Positions 19,144 to 28,389 are shown, numbered from the stretch's first letter. The stretch: DNA of 46,405 bases from Calothrix membranacea FACHB-236 (GCF_014696315.1 NZ_JACJPX010000064.1:1-46405); one strand, 5' to 3'. Translations and numbers: made by a program. Notes: generated by a model from the letters alone, not told the origin.

Positions 19144-19199
19144 GGGGATTGGGGACTGGGGATTGGGGACTGGGGATTAGGGACTGGGGATTGGGGATA
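19144..19199. repeat. Heptanucleotide tandem repeat after TpsB
   Basis: Alternating GGGGATT and GGGGACT units start directly at the TpsB stop codon. This is the complement of the CCCCAAT/CCCCAGT class seen elsewhere in the window. Confidence 0.9.
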
Positions 19200-19259
19200 A
19201 GGAGACAAAGGAAAATAACAAACACCAATTAACAAATACCAAACACCAATTAACAAATT

Positions 19260-22064
19260 ATGTTTTATAAGAAATACCGTCGTTTATTAGTTTTTATACT
19301 TTCGGCTTTATTGGGACTTTTATCTAGTTTGAGTATTCCTGCTTGGTCAAATTCTGGTAGTCAACAAGTTAGGAACTCACAAGAACCAGAAAAATTATCG
19401 ACCCCCCAATCCCAATTACCAATTACCAATTACCCATTACCCATTACCCAATCCCCAGTCCCCAGTCCCCAGTCCCCCAATTCCTCCGCCCTCAATCTCG
19501 CTCGAGAAGGTCAACAACGCTACAATGCGGGACAATTAGAAGCAGCGGTGAAGTTATGGCAAAGGGCGGCGGAGGCTTATCAAAAAGCAGGCGATCGCGA
19601 GGGGATGAGTAAGAGTCTGATTAATAAGTCTCAGGCTTTGCAAGATTTGGGGCTTTATCCCACTGCTTGTAAGACTGTATTGCAAGCTTTAGCTATTAAA
19701 AACCCAGATTGTAGTCCCAGTCAAATTGACCAAGTTCAAAAAAGCTTTGCTCAACAACAAGGTTCTTTGTCTCTCACCCAAGGAATTGGCTTACATAGCC
19801 TGGGTGATATTCTCCGCAAGCAGGGATTATTACAACAGTCGCAAGAAATTTTGCAGTTGAGTCTGTCTGCAATGGAAGAATCACCTGCAAAAAGTGGGGT
19901 GTTACTGAGTTTAGGAAATACTCAACGCCTGTTAGGAAACCAAAGCCGCGATCGCTGGGATTATGATGCAGTTACGGAAATTGTCGATCGCAAATCTCTG
20001 GCGGATGCACTAGCACCCTACCAGCAAGCTTTTAACTACTATAGCCAAGGGGCAAAATTAGCATCAGCACCAGCAATTACCAAAATTCAGGCTCAACTTA
20101 ATCACTTTCAACTATTACTAGATATCCAAAAATGGTGGAGTGAACAAACGCAACGCCGGATCGGTTCTTGGACGAGATTTAATGAAGCTGATTTGATTCA
20201 ACGGGCGCAAGATTTCTTCTCGCAGTTGCAGTTACAGTTAAACCAAGATGCACTAGCTTTGCAAGGTGAAATTACATCAAATTTGGCTAATCTTCCCCCC
20301 AGCCGCGCTGCAATTTATGCCCAAATAAACTTTGCGGAATCTTTGATACAAAGTGAGCAAATAGATAAAGTTGAACCTGTGTTAACTACTGCACTGCAAC
20401 AGGCACGTAATATACAGGATCAACAAGCTGAAAGTTACGCTTTAGGCTACTTGGGTAAACTTTATCAAAAGCAAGGTCAATTAAGCCAAGCAACAAAACT
20501 TACCCAGCAAGCGCTAATGTTAGCCCAAGAACAAAATATTAACGGCGATGCGAGGGAAGTTACCTATCTTTGGCAATCTCAGTTAGGCAGATTACTACGA
20601 AATCAAGGAGATCCCAAAGGTGCGATCGCAGCTTACACCGCCGCTTTTAATACTTTGCAATCTCTGCGTAGCGATTTAAATGCTAACAACCAAGATGTGC
20701 AGTTTGACTTTATTCAAGAAGTCAAACCTGTCTATGTAGAATTAGTAGATTTGCTTTTGCAATCTAATCTCAGCGCTGAAGAATTAAATTCCCTCATCGT
20801 CTCAAATGCGGGTATTAAAGAGCAAAAATCGCCAACTAAGAAACCTCAAGAGCGTTTAGAATTAGCTCGCAGGGTGATAGAGTCTTTGCAACTAGCAGAA
20901 CTAGATAACTTCTTTCAAGACCCTTGTTCGGAAACTGCAAATGTTGCGGTACAAATTGATAATATTGACCCTCACGCCGCCGTTATTTATCCCATAGTTT
21001 TACCAGACCGCTTAGAAGTTATCCTTTCCATGTCTGGCAAAGCTTTGCAGTCAGTAAAAATTCCCATTAGCGAACAAAAAGTCAATGAAACGCTTGACAG
21101 ACTTTACGATAATTTAGATAACGCTACTATTAATAATTCTGCGCGAAATATTGTCTTTACTTCTAACCCTAACCCCAAGGAATTAAAAGATAATTTGCAG
21201 ACATTATTACCAATATTTAGCGAAGTTTATAACTGGTTAATTAAACCTTTTGAAGCCGAATTAGACAGTAACAAAATCCAAACTTTATTATTTGTCTTAA
21301 ATGGCAGATTGCAGCGAGTGCCAATAGCTGCACTTTACAACGGACAAAATTATTTAATTGAGAAATACAGTGTAGCCTTGGTTCCTAGTTTGCAATTAAT
21401 TAATCCGAAACAATTGCAAAGGAGACCGCTGAAAGTATTAGCAGCGGGAGTGAGCGAGCAACTAAAAGTCCAAGGAGAATATTTTGCTGCATTGGTGAAC
21501 GTTCCCAAGGAATTAGACCAAATTAAACAAACATTTCCTAGTTCTAAAAAACTGCTAAATCAAGAATTTACCGCCAAAACTATTCAAAAGCAATTGCAAT
21601 CAAATTTCCCTGTAGTCCATCTCGCAACTCATGGTTTGTTTAGTTCTAATCCCCAACGGAATTTTATTATTACAGGAGATGCGAAAAGTATCAGTATTAA
21701 TGAATTAAGTACTTTATTGCGAGGACAAGATAGAGCTGTAGAATTACTCGTGCTGAGTGCTTGTGAAACTGCAACTGGCGATGAACGAGCAGTTTTAGGC
21801 TTAGCGGGAATGGCTGTGCGTTCTGGGGCCCGTAGTACACTAGCAACTCTATGGCCTGTAGGCGATGCTTCCACTACCAGACTCATGGGTCAATTTTACC
21901 AAGACCTCAAACAACCAGGAGTCAAACAAGCAGATGCACTCAGAAACGCCCAGCGATCGCTGTTAGAATCTTTGAGGCAGAATCCACCTTTACCTGAGTT
22001 AAAGAATTTACCACCGCATCCTTATTATTGGGCACCTTACGTTTTGGTGGGGAATTGGCAATAG
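19260..22064 (+). CDS. Secreted TPR-CHAT protein (caspase-like protease domain)
   Basis: A 934-residue protein. A signal peptide (about 1-30; LLVFILSALLGLLSSLSI, then PAWS) suggests export to the periplasm or surface. A Pro/Ser/Gln-rich linker (about 49-75) is encoded by heptanucleotide repeats. TPR helices fill about 77-510. The CHAT domain, a caspase-type cysteine protease fold, occupies about 640-934 with His791 in HLATHG and Cys835 in LSACETA as the expected dyad. The C-terminus (PYYWAPYVLVGNW) is the usual CHAT ending. It is third in line after TpsA and TpsB, 116 bp downstream across a repeat, so probably part of the same unit. A role in processing or controlling the exoprotein is plausible but inferred. 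The ATG has no good Shine-Dalgarno; it is chosen because the signal peptide begins there. Confidence 0.9.
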   Translation: MFYKKYRRLLVFILSALLGLLSSLSIPAWSNSGSQQVRNSQEPEKLSTPQSQLPITNYPLPITQSPVPSPQSPNSSALNLAREGQQRYNAGQLEAAVKLWQRAAEAYQKAGDREGMSKSLINKSQALQDLGLYPTACKTVLQALAIKNPDCSPSQIDQVQKSFAQQQGSLSLTQGIGLHSLGDILRKQGLLQQSQEILQLSLSAMEESPAKSGVLLSLGNTQRLLGNQSRDRWDYDAVTEIVDRKSLADALAPYQQAFNYYSQGAKLASAPAITKIQAQLNHFQLLLDIQKWWSEQTQRRIGSWTRFNEADLIQRAQDFFSQLQLQLNQDALALQGEITSNLANLPPSRAAIYAQINFAESLIQSEQIDKVEPVLTTALQQARNIQDQQAESYALGYLGKLYQKQGQLSQATKLTQQALMLAQEQNINGDAREVTYLWQSQLGRLLRNQGDPKGAIAAYTAAFNTLQSLRSDLNANNQDVQFDFIQEVKPVYVELVDLLLQSNLSAEELNSLIVSNAGIKEQKSPTKKPQERLELARRVIESLQLAELDNFFQDPCSETANVAVQIDNIDPHAAVIYPIVLPDRLEVILSMSGKALQSVKIPISEQKVNETLDRLYDNLDNATINNSARNIVFTSNPNPKELKDNLQTLLPIFSEVYNWLIKPFEAELDSNKIQTLLFVLNGRLQRVPIAALYNGQNYLIEKYSVALVPSLQLINPKQLQRRPLKVLAAGVSEQLKVQGEYFAALVNVPKELDQIKQTFPSSKKLLNQEFTAKTIQKQLQSNFPVVHLATHGLFSSNPQRNFIITGDAKSISINELSTLLRGQDRAVELLVLSACETATGDERAVLGLAGMAVRSGARSTLATLWPVGDASTTRLMGQFYQDLKQPGVKQADALRNAQRSLLESLRQNPPLPELKNLPPHPYYWAPYVLVGNWQ
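19402..19481 (+). repeat. Heptanucleotide repeat inside the CHAT coding frame
   Basis: The linker of the CHAT protein (about residues 49-74) is encoded by CCCCAAT, ATTACCA/ATTACCC and CCCCAGT units, identical in type to the intergenic arrays. Three 7-bp units make 21 bp, so the frame stays open and gives a 7-residue rhythm of the type PITNYPL, PITQSPV, PSPQSPN. Confidence 0.9.
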
Positions 22065-22120
22065 GGACTGGGGAAGAGGCAAGGGGGCAGGGGGCAGGGT
22101 GCAGGGGAGAAATAATTAAT

Positions 22121-22202
22121 GACAAACACCAAACACCAAACACCAAACACCCAACACCCAACACCCAACACCCAATTACCAATTACCAATTACCAATTAC
22201 CT
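22121..22202. repeat. Heptanucleotide tandem repeats before hemD
   Basis: Blocks of ACACCAA, ACACCCA and ATTACCA units run up to two bases before the start codon of the next gene. Between the CHAT stop and this array (22066-22110) is a G-rich stretch with GGGGGCA repeats. Confidence 0.9.
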
Positions 22203-22203
22203 A

Positions 22204-23016
22204 ATGACAAATGACAAAAAATTGCCTTTATATGGCAAAAGAATACTGGTAACAGCGCCAAGAAGTTATGCTTCTAGGTTGTCGGAAGCAATTATCAAAA
22301 AAGGTGGATTACCTTTTTTGATGCCAACTATCGAAACTACTTTACTCACAGATTACGCTGAGTTAGATGCTGTTTTAAGGCGGATAGATGAATTTGATTG
22401 GATTGCATTTACTAGTAGAAATGGAATTAATGCATTTTTCCAACGCTTGAATGTTTTAGATATATCTATATCAGCGTTGCAAAATTGCAAGCTTTGCGCG
22501 ATTGGCAAAGATGCAGAATTATTATTATCTCTTTGTCGCAGAGTTGATTTAATTCCGGCAGAATCTAGCCCATTGGGGATTGTTAATGAATTAGCGAAAA
22601 TTGCTGATATTCATCAGGAAAAAATTCTAGCACCAGTTCCAGAAGTAGTGGGAATGCCAGAACCGGATATTGTGCCTAATTTTATTGCAGGGTTGCAAAA
22701 ATTAGGTATGCAAGTAACTCGCGTACCGAGTTATCGGACTGCTTGTTTGGATAAAAATATTTATGCGGTGGAATTAAATTTATTGCGTCAAGGAATGATC
22801 GATGTAATTGCTTTTAGCAGTACGGTAGAAATAGAAAGCTTTTTAACAATGGTCAACTCAAAATCTGATTATCAGCATTCTGTAGTTGCTTGTTTTGGCC
22901 CTTATACTGCTGCTAATGCGGAAAAATTAGGTTTAGAAGTTGCCATATTGTCACAAGACTATAGCTCATTTGCGGGTTTTGCAGATGCGATCGCACAATT
23001 TTTTCACCAGCCCTAA
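22204..23016 (+). CDS. hemD: Uroporphyrinogen-III synthase family protein (HemD-like)
   Basis: A 270-residue two-domain protein of the HemD family, which closes hydroxymethylbilane to uroporphyrinogen III in tetrapyrrole (haem, chlorophyll, bilin) synthesis in the cytoplasm. Visible features are the N-terminal GKRILVTAPRSYASRLSEAI, the paired motifs DWIAFTSRNGINAFF (about 60-75) and DVIAFSSTVEIESFL (about 198-212), and the late ACFGPYTAANAEKLGL segment typical of the family. Length is normal. The family has very few strictly conserved residues, and cyanobacteria often carry more than one HemD-like gene, so this may not be the housekeeping copy. The start codon sits directly behind a repeat array, with no Shine-Dalgarno seen. 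No other haem gene is adjacent. Confidence 0.75.
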   Translation: MTNDKKLPLYGKRILVTAPRSYASRLSEAIIKKGGLPFLMPTIETTLLTDYAELDAVLRRIDEFDWIAFTSRNGINAFFQRLNVLDISISALQNCKLCAIGKDAELLLSLCRRVDLIPAESSPLGIVNELAKIADIHQEKILAPVPEVVGMPEPDIVPNFIAGLQKLGMQVTRVPSYRTACLDKNIYAVELNLLRQGMIDVIAFSSTVEIESFLTMVNSKSDYQHSVVACFGPYTAANAEKLGLEVAILSQDYSSFAGFADAIAQFFHQP

Positions 23017-23020
23017 TCCT

Positions 23021-23087
23021 CTCGTGGATGCGTTACGCTAGCGTGGATACGTTAGCGCGGATGCGTTACGCTACCGCTAACGCATCC
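23021..23087. repeat. GGATGCGTTA palindromic repeats
   Basis: Three head-to-tail variants of GTGGATGCGTTACGCTAGC end in an inverted repeat (GGATGCGTTA and TAACGCATCC, 23059-23087). A related palindrome is at 25401-25429. It may serve as terminator for the preceding gene or be a dispersed repeat. Confidence 0.7.
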
Positions 23088-23228
23088 TACGTGAACTATT
23101 CCCCATTACCCATTACCCTTAATCATAACCATTGAGAAATTTGATAATTTGCACAGATGAAGTTTTGAGGAAAAGTGGATGAGCTAGTTGTAGTAAGTCC
23201 TGAAGCATTAAACCAAATACCTCAAACT

Positions 23229-25379
23229 ATGACATCTACGGTGCAAATTACCTCAGAACTTTGCCAGACAGTTATTTACGAGAAAATTAATGATGCTAGT
23301 TATGATGCATCCCAATTAATCAAAGTTCAGCAGTATGAGCAAGCGCTGAACATATACAATCAAATACTCAGTAAGATTCCTCTCCTTACTAGCCGCGAAC
23401 AACGGGAGTATGTAATTGTCAGTCTGATTGCAGATGAACAGACTGTTTTTAAACCCTTAACTCAACTCCTGCGTGCAGAACAAGATAAGTGGGTTGAGTG
23501 GCTGGGGAAAGTGCAGGAATATGTGGTGAGTTTAGGTGAAGCTGGTAGTTTCGCCATTTCTCAACAGTTATACCAATTGGCGGAAGCTTATTACACTCTA
23601 GGGAGAAACGAACAGGTGGCGATCGCAATGCAACAAGCCACCACAGCAGCGCTGCAAATCTCCGATCTCGGCTTTCGCGCTAATGAATTTATTCAAATAG
23701 CCAGATTTTGTCTGCAATTCCAACAACAAGCTGAAGCTCAACAAGCATTATCCCAAGCTTTGGCAACTGTGGAACAAATGCCGAGTGATAATCCTTATGC
23801 TCAAGGGGATCATTTATACTCGATTGCTACACTGTATATTCAATTGGGTGAAGCAAGACGCGCTTTGCTATTAGCTGACAAAATTATTAATGAATTTTAT
23901 CCTAATTACATTCGCCAAGAAGTTGTACGCGATGCTATTAAACGAGGCGATTTACATTTAGCTCAAGCTGTTACACCGAAAATTCAAGGAGCTGAAAGCC
24001 AAGCACTCGCCTTAGTAGATATGGCAGTTTATTGGGCAACTAACAATCAACCTCGATTAGGTAATCGCCTGTTTGCCCAAGCTTTAAAACGAGTAGCTAA
24101 AGAAGAATACGCACAAAATATCCAATCAAGACTGATTCAAATTTACAGCGCATCAGGTCAATTAACTATCAGCTTGAATGCGGCGCAAAGACTGACTCAC
24201 GATGAATCGAAGGTGCTGGCTTTGGGTGCAATTGCTGTTGCTTATGCGAAAGCTAAACAACCGCAGCAAGTACAAAAAATTCTTGCCCAACTCACCGATT
24301 TAATTCAATCGGAAGCCGCAGTTAATAATGTTGGTTACATCAACAATATATTGCAATCTGCTGTAGATGCAAGACAGTATAATTTGGCGATCGCAATTTT
24401 AAATGCGGTGAAGAATAACGCCAACTTTGACTCAAAACCTTATTGGTATCGGCAAGTTGTCTCCGCACCACTAGCATTGCAAGATATAGATAAAGCACTA
24501 CAATTAGCAAAGCAAATTCCTGGTAAGTTTTGGCCAGAAGAACGCAATTCTAGTCTTCAAGAAATTGCGATCGCTTATGCCAATGCTCAACAATGGAATC
24601 GGGCTATTGATGTGCTGACACAAATTGAAAATTCCGCTTTTACTCCCTATCAGGTATTAACAGGGGCAGAATTAGCAGCGACAGCACCGACACCGCAACA
24701 ATTCATCAGCTTGATTCAAAAAGCAATTGCACACACACAAGCCTTAAAACAGGTTGAACTCAAAGCCTGGGCGCTGGCTGCGATCACTCAAGCTTATCTA
24801 CGTGCAGGGTATGCAGAACAGACAGAATCTTTCCTAGAACAAGCTATTCAAACAGCGCAGCAGGTAGAAGATAATGAAATGCGCGGTCGTTTGTTCGACC
24901 AAATGATCAATTATTTAATTCAACAAAGACAATACACTGCTGCTTTGACCATAGCGCAAGCTCATCCTGTTTCTTATGGGCAAGGGTTAGCTTACCATAA
25001 TATTTTCCAGCAGGCGCTTCCGTCATACGCTTTTGATGTGGCATTGCAAATAGTAGAATTAGAAACAGTACCCGAGATACAAGCTACAAAATTATTAGCG
25101 ATCGCTAAAATCTATCAGCAAATCGGGCGCAATGAAGATGCAATTACATTACTCGATCGCGCTTTTGCAGTAGCTCAAAAAATTGCCGATCCAGAAAGTC
25201 GCGTCATTCAGATTAATGAATATATAGAAGTAAATGATGAAAGCGATCGCCGCAGCCAATACACCCGCTTGGTAAGGCAATATGTTGCTCTCGGACAAGC
25301 AGATAAAGCTCAACAAGTAGTAGCAAAAGTTCAAGAAGCATCTTTGCGAGATTACCTGCAAGCTTGGATTGATTGTTAA
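23229..25379 (+). CDS. Alpha-solenoid (TPR-like) repeat protein, paralogue A
   Basis: A 716-residue soluble protein built almost wholly of helical hairpins of about 34-40 residues with TPR-like spacing, for example EQALNIYNQIL near the N-terminus and AIDVLTQIENSAF later. It has no enzyme motif, signal peptide or membrane segment, and I do not recognise a named family. It is closely related over its full length to the next gene, strongest at both ends (MTST(V/I)QI and RRSQYTRLV, then QQVVAKVQE and SLRDYLQAWID). The start at ATG 23229 is chosen because both paralogues begin with the same MTST peptide. A GTG at 23175 with GAGGA before it is an alternative that adds 18 residues. Probably a protein-binding scaffold. 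Confidence 0.75.
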   Translation: MTSTVQITSELCQTVIYEKINDASYDASQLIKVQQYEQALNIYNQILSKIPLLTSREQREYVIVSLIADEQTVFKPLTQLLRAEQDKWVEWLGKVQEYVVSLGEAGSFAISQQLYQLAEAYYTLGRNEQVAIAMQQATTAALQISDLGFRANEFIQIARFCLQFQQQAEAQQALSQALATVEQMPSDNPYAQGDHLYSIATLYIQLGEARRALLLADKIINEFYPNYIRQEVVRDAIKRGDLHLAQAVTPKIQGAESQALALVDMAVYWATNNQPRLGNRLFAQALKRVAKEEYAQNIQSRLIQIYSASGQLTISLNAAQRLTHDESKVLALGAIAVAYAKAKQPQQVQKILAQLTDLIQSEAAVNNVGYINNILQSAVDARQYNLAIAILNAVKNNANFDSKPYWYRQVVSAPLALQDIDKALQLAKQIPGKFWPEERNSSLQEIAIAYANAQQWNRAIDVLTQIENSAFTPYQVLTGAELAATAPTPQQFISLIQKAIAHTQALKQVELKAWALAAITQAYLRAGYAEQTESFLEQAIQTAQQVEDNEMRGRLFDQMINYLIQQRQYTAALTIAQAHPVSYGQGLAYHNIFQQALPSYAFDVALQIVELETVPEIQATKLLAIAKIYQQIGRNEDAITLLDRAFAVAQKIADPESRVIQINEYIEVNDESDRRSQYTRLVRQYVALGQADKAQQVVAKVQEASLRDYLQAWIDC

Positions 25380-25400
25380 GTGCTGAGTGTCAGTCCAGTA

Positions 25401-25429
25401 GGATGCGTTAGCGATAGCGTAACGCATCA
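25401..25429. terminator. Palindrome between the two solenoid genes
   Basis: GATGCGTTA and TAACGCATC form an inverted repeat around GCGATAGCG, 22 bp after the stop of the first paralogue. It belongs to the same repeat type as 23021-23087, so each paralogue is preceded by such an element. Confidence 0.55.
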
Positions 25430-25507
25430 TCACCAAAGCTGAATTTTTTTCAATAATCAAATCTGATTTCTATATCATGATTAATTTTGAATTTGGAGCG
25501 AAGCAAC

Positions 25508-27631
25508 ATGACATCTACTATTCAAATTTCCCCAGAAGTTTACCAAACAGTTCTTGCTGATAAAATTAATGAAGCTATCCTGCAAGCAACTTATTTATTT
25601 AACACCAAAATTTATGACCAAGCACTAAAAACATATCATCAAATTCTTAATTATATTGCACTCCTCAACAACGGCGAACAACGCTCATATTGGATTTCTT
25701 ATCTGTTGGGATATGCAGACATTGTCTATATACTTCAACCTTTAGCTAAACTAACGCCCCAAGAGCAAGATAAGTGGATTGAGTGGCTAAAGAAAGTTCA
25801 GCAATCTGTGCTGAATTTTCATGAAGATTCTAGAGTAATTACCCAAGATTTAAAACAACTGGCGAAAGTTTATCAAAATTTGGGACGAAGCGAGCTAATG
25901 GCGATCGCCATGCAAAAAGCCACTACAGCAGCGCTACAAATTCCCGATCCCACAACTCGCACCGAACAATTAATTCAATTAGTATCCGTTTGGCTAGAAT
26001 ACCAACAAAAAGCCAAAGTCCACGAATTACTCACTCAAGCTTTGACCTCTGTGGAACAAATTTCGGCTGAAGAACCCTTTAGCCGCAGTAATTCCCTGAG
26101 TTCAATTGCAATGCTGTATCTTCAAATGGGTGAACCAAAACGCGCTATAGCATTAGCCGAAAAAGTTGCCAAGGAATATTCTCCTGAGTCAATTCTTATA
26201 GAAGTTGTACGCGATGCAATTAAAAGAGAAGATTTGCATTTAGCCCAAGCTATCATCCCTAAAATTCAAACAGTAGAATTTCAAGCTTTTTGCTTAGCAG
26301 AAATAGCAGTTTATTGGGCAACTCATAATCAACCCCGGCTGGGTAATCGCCTGTTTGCTAAAGCACTGAAGCAGGTAGCTAAACAAGAGGCTGCTGAAAG
26401 CCATCAAGCAAACGTGATTCAAATTTACAGCACATCAGGTCAGTTAACGATTCTGCTGAATGCAATTCAAAGACTAACTCATGAAGGACTAAAGACTTCA
26501 GTATTGGCTGCACTTGCTATTGTTTACGCCAAAGCCAAACAACCCCAGCAGCTACAACAGGTTTTAGCAGAAATTCAGCGTTTAAATGATGGGGAAGCCA
26601 TACTATTAAGTACTGCTATAAATTCACAAGAATATAATTTAGCGATCGCGCTATTCAAGAAGCTGAAGAACCCCAGCAACTTTGTCTATCAATCTGGTTT
26701 GTATCAACAACTAATTCAAGCACTGCTGCAATTGCAAAATCTTGATCAAGCGCTGGAAGTAGCTAAACAAGCCAATCGTGATTTGTGGCCAGAAGAACGC
26801 AATCTGATGTTGAAAGAAATTGCGATCGCCTACGCGGATAATCAACAATGGAGTCAAGCTATTGCAGTAGCTAAACAAGTTAAAAATACCTTACTCAAAC
26901 CATATCAAGTATTAACGTCAGCAGAACTCGCAGCAAAAGCACCCACAATCGCAGAATTCACCAGCTTAATTCAGCCTGCAATTGCACAAGCAAAAACCCT
27001 AACAGAGATTGAGCATCAAGCCTTATCATTAGCTGTCATCGCACAAGCATATGTGCATACAGGAGAAACGGAACAGACACAATCTTTCTTGCAACAAGCA
27101 ATCAAAATTCTCCAGCAAGTACAAGATGATGAAAATCGCTCTCGTCTATTCGCTCAAGTTGTAGAGTATTTAATTAATCAAAAACAATATATAGCAGCTC
27201 TCAAAATAGCTGAGGCTTATTCAACTTCCCCGCTATTAGAATATGTCTACAATGCTATCTACTATGAAATCAATATTCACAACAACATTGATGTCGCGTT
27301 GCAAGTAGTAGAAGTTGAATCGCTACCAGATAGACAAGCCACAACACTGCTTGCGATCGCCAGAATCTATGCTTTACAGCAACGTCGTCAAGATGCTCTT
27401 GCATACCTCGATCGCGCTTTTGTAGTAGCGCAGCAAATTGCAGATCCAGAAAGCCGCACCATTAATCGTTACGAGAATTCACCAGAACCAGATTATAACG
27501 ATCGCCGTAGTCAATACACCCGCTTGGTGAAGCAATATGTTGCTTTAGAACAACCAGATAAAGCTCAACAAGTAGTAGCAAAAGTTCAGGAAACATCGCT
27601 GCGCGATTACCTGCAAGCTTGGATTGATTAG
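25508..27631 (+). CDS. Alpha-solenoid (TPR-like) repeat protein, paralogue B
   Basis: A 707-residue soluble helical-repeat protein and tandem paralogue of the preceding gene. Shared features include the N-terminal MTSTIQI, the TTAALQIPD segment, AKAKQPQQ, WPEERN, the AIAYADNQQWSQAI helix pair, and the nearly identical C-terminus ending SLRDYLQAWID. The start is the ATG at 25508, which has GGAG 11 bp upstream; a TTG at 25487 in the same frame is unlikely. Divergence is spread over the whole length rather than in one block, pointing to an old duplication with both copies kept. No catalytic residues were recognised. The gene ends facing the convergent small gene at 27794, with a hairpin between. 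Confidence 0.75.
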   Translation: MTSTIQISPEVYQTVLADKINEAILQATYLFNTKIYDQALKTYHQILNYIALLNNGEQRSYWISYLLGYADIVYILQPLAKLTPQEQDKWIEWLKKVQQSVLNFHEDSRVITQDLKQLAKVYQNLGRSELMAIAMQKATTAALQIPDPTTRTEQLIQLVSVWLEYQQKAKVHELLTQALTSVEQISAEEPFSRSNSLSSIAMLYLQMGEPKRAIALAEKVAKEYSPESILIEVVRDAIKREDLHLAQAIIPKIQTVEFQAFCLAEIAVYWATHNQPRLGNRLFAKALKQVAKQEAAESHQANVIQIYSTSGQLTILLNAIQRLTHEGLKTSVLAALAIVYAKAKQPQQLQQVLAEIQRLNDGEAILLSTAINSQEYNLAIALFKKLKNPSNFVYQSGLYQQLIQALLQLQNLDQALEVAKQANRDLWPEERNLMLKEIAIAYADNQQWSQAIAVAKQVKNTLLKPYQVLTSAELAAKAPTIAEFTSLIQPAIAQAKTLTEIEHQALSLAVIAQAYVHTGETEQTQSFLQQAIKILQQVQDDENRSRLFAQVVEYLINQKQYIAALKIAEAYSTSPLLEYVYNAIYYEINIHNNIDVALQVVEVESLPDRQATTLLAIARIYALQQRRQDALAYLDRAFVVAQQIADPESRTINRYENSPEPDYNDRRSQYTRLVKQYVALEQPDKAQQVVAKVQETSLRDYLQAWID

Positions 27632-27747
27632 ACTTCTTGTCGAAGTTGGGGAAAGGGGAAGGGGGAAATGGGAAATGGAGAAAGGTTTGGTATTTTCCCT
27701 TTCCCCTTTAACCTTTCCCCTGTCCCCACCCTTTGCAATTGATATGT

Positions 27748-27790
27748 ATAAGGGCGATCGCATTTTGCGGAAGGATGCGATCGCCCTTAT
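27748..27790. terminator. Bidirectional hairpin built from two HIP1 sites
   Basis: A perfect 16-bp stem (ATAAGGGCGATCGCAT and its complement, loop of 11) lies between convergent genes ending at 27631 and 27794. Each arm contains a HIP1 octamer, itself a palindrome. A-rich and T-rich tracts flank it. It most likely ends transcription from both sides. Confidence 0.7.
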
Positions 27791-27793
27791 TAA

Positions 27794-28165
27794 TTAACTT
27801 GTAGCTACTGGCTTTCTCCGACTGGGACGCTTACGATCTGATTTTTTCTTCAATCCCACCGCTTGCGCTTGATCGCTATCCGAGCCATATTGCCCACGTA
27901 CAACTTCTTTCATCGCTAAGATTGTATTGTGGAATTCCCATTCTGCTAATCTTGCAGCATCAGCAGCAGCACGGTATAAAGTTAGCTTTTCGTTTTCTGC
28001 TTGTTGCTGTGCCAACATAGCTTGATAAGCTTGCTGAATATTTGCAATAGAAGCATCAGCACGGGATGTATCGTAAGTGCCAATGGTTTGCAAACCATGT
28101 AAGGAAGTAACATCTTGACTAATGACTTGAGGCGTTAAACGGCGTGTTGTGTTTTGAATAGTCAT
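27794..28165 (-). CDS. Small conserved-looking cytoplasmic protein of unknown function
   Basis: A 123-residue protein with no recognised domain. After a short polar N-terminus, the middle (about 45-95) is a long amphipathic helix rich in Ala and Gln (IANIQQAYQAMLAQQQAENE, then LYRAAADAARLAEWEFHN), probably a coiled coil. The C-terminal 20 residues are strongly basic (KKKSDRKRPSRRK), which suggests binding to nucleic acid or acidic surfaces. The start at ATG 28165 avoids an extra 13 residues from an upstream ATG that look untranslated. It is a single gene convergent with the solenoid genes. It sits at the border of the repeat-rich island. Confidence 0.7.
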   Translation of the reverse strand: MTIQNTTRRLTPQVISQDVTSLHGLQTIGTYDTSRADASIANIQQAYQAMLAQQQAENEKLTLYRAAADAARLAEWEFHNTILAMKEVVRGQYGSDSDQAQAVGLKKKSDRKRPSRRKPVATS

Positions 28166-28267
28166 AGAAAACACGTAGTAATGGTATGTATTTAATATGC
28201 CCATTCACGCCACAAAAGATGACAATAAGATGATGTTTTTATACCAGCCAAGGCTAAATTAATGGTT

Positions 28268-28371
28268 ATACCAATTTGAAAACAGAACCCGACAGATGGT
28301 AGGTAGGGGCAAGGCACTGCCTTGCCCTCTAGAATATATTGATGTGTCGCAAACATTATTTGATTTGGTAT
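28268..28371. mobile_element. MITE-like element, copy 1
   Basis: A 104-bp palindromic element with terminal inverted repeats ATACCAA/TTGGTAT. Inside are the complementary blocks GGGGCAAGGCA and TGCCTTGCCC, and CGACAGATGG near one end pairs with TGTCGCAAAC near the other. Related copies are at 29388-29516 (opposite orientation) and 37871-38007. It has no coding capacity. Confidence 0.7.
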
Positions 28372-28389
28372 TAACTACTTTTGTTAGCC

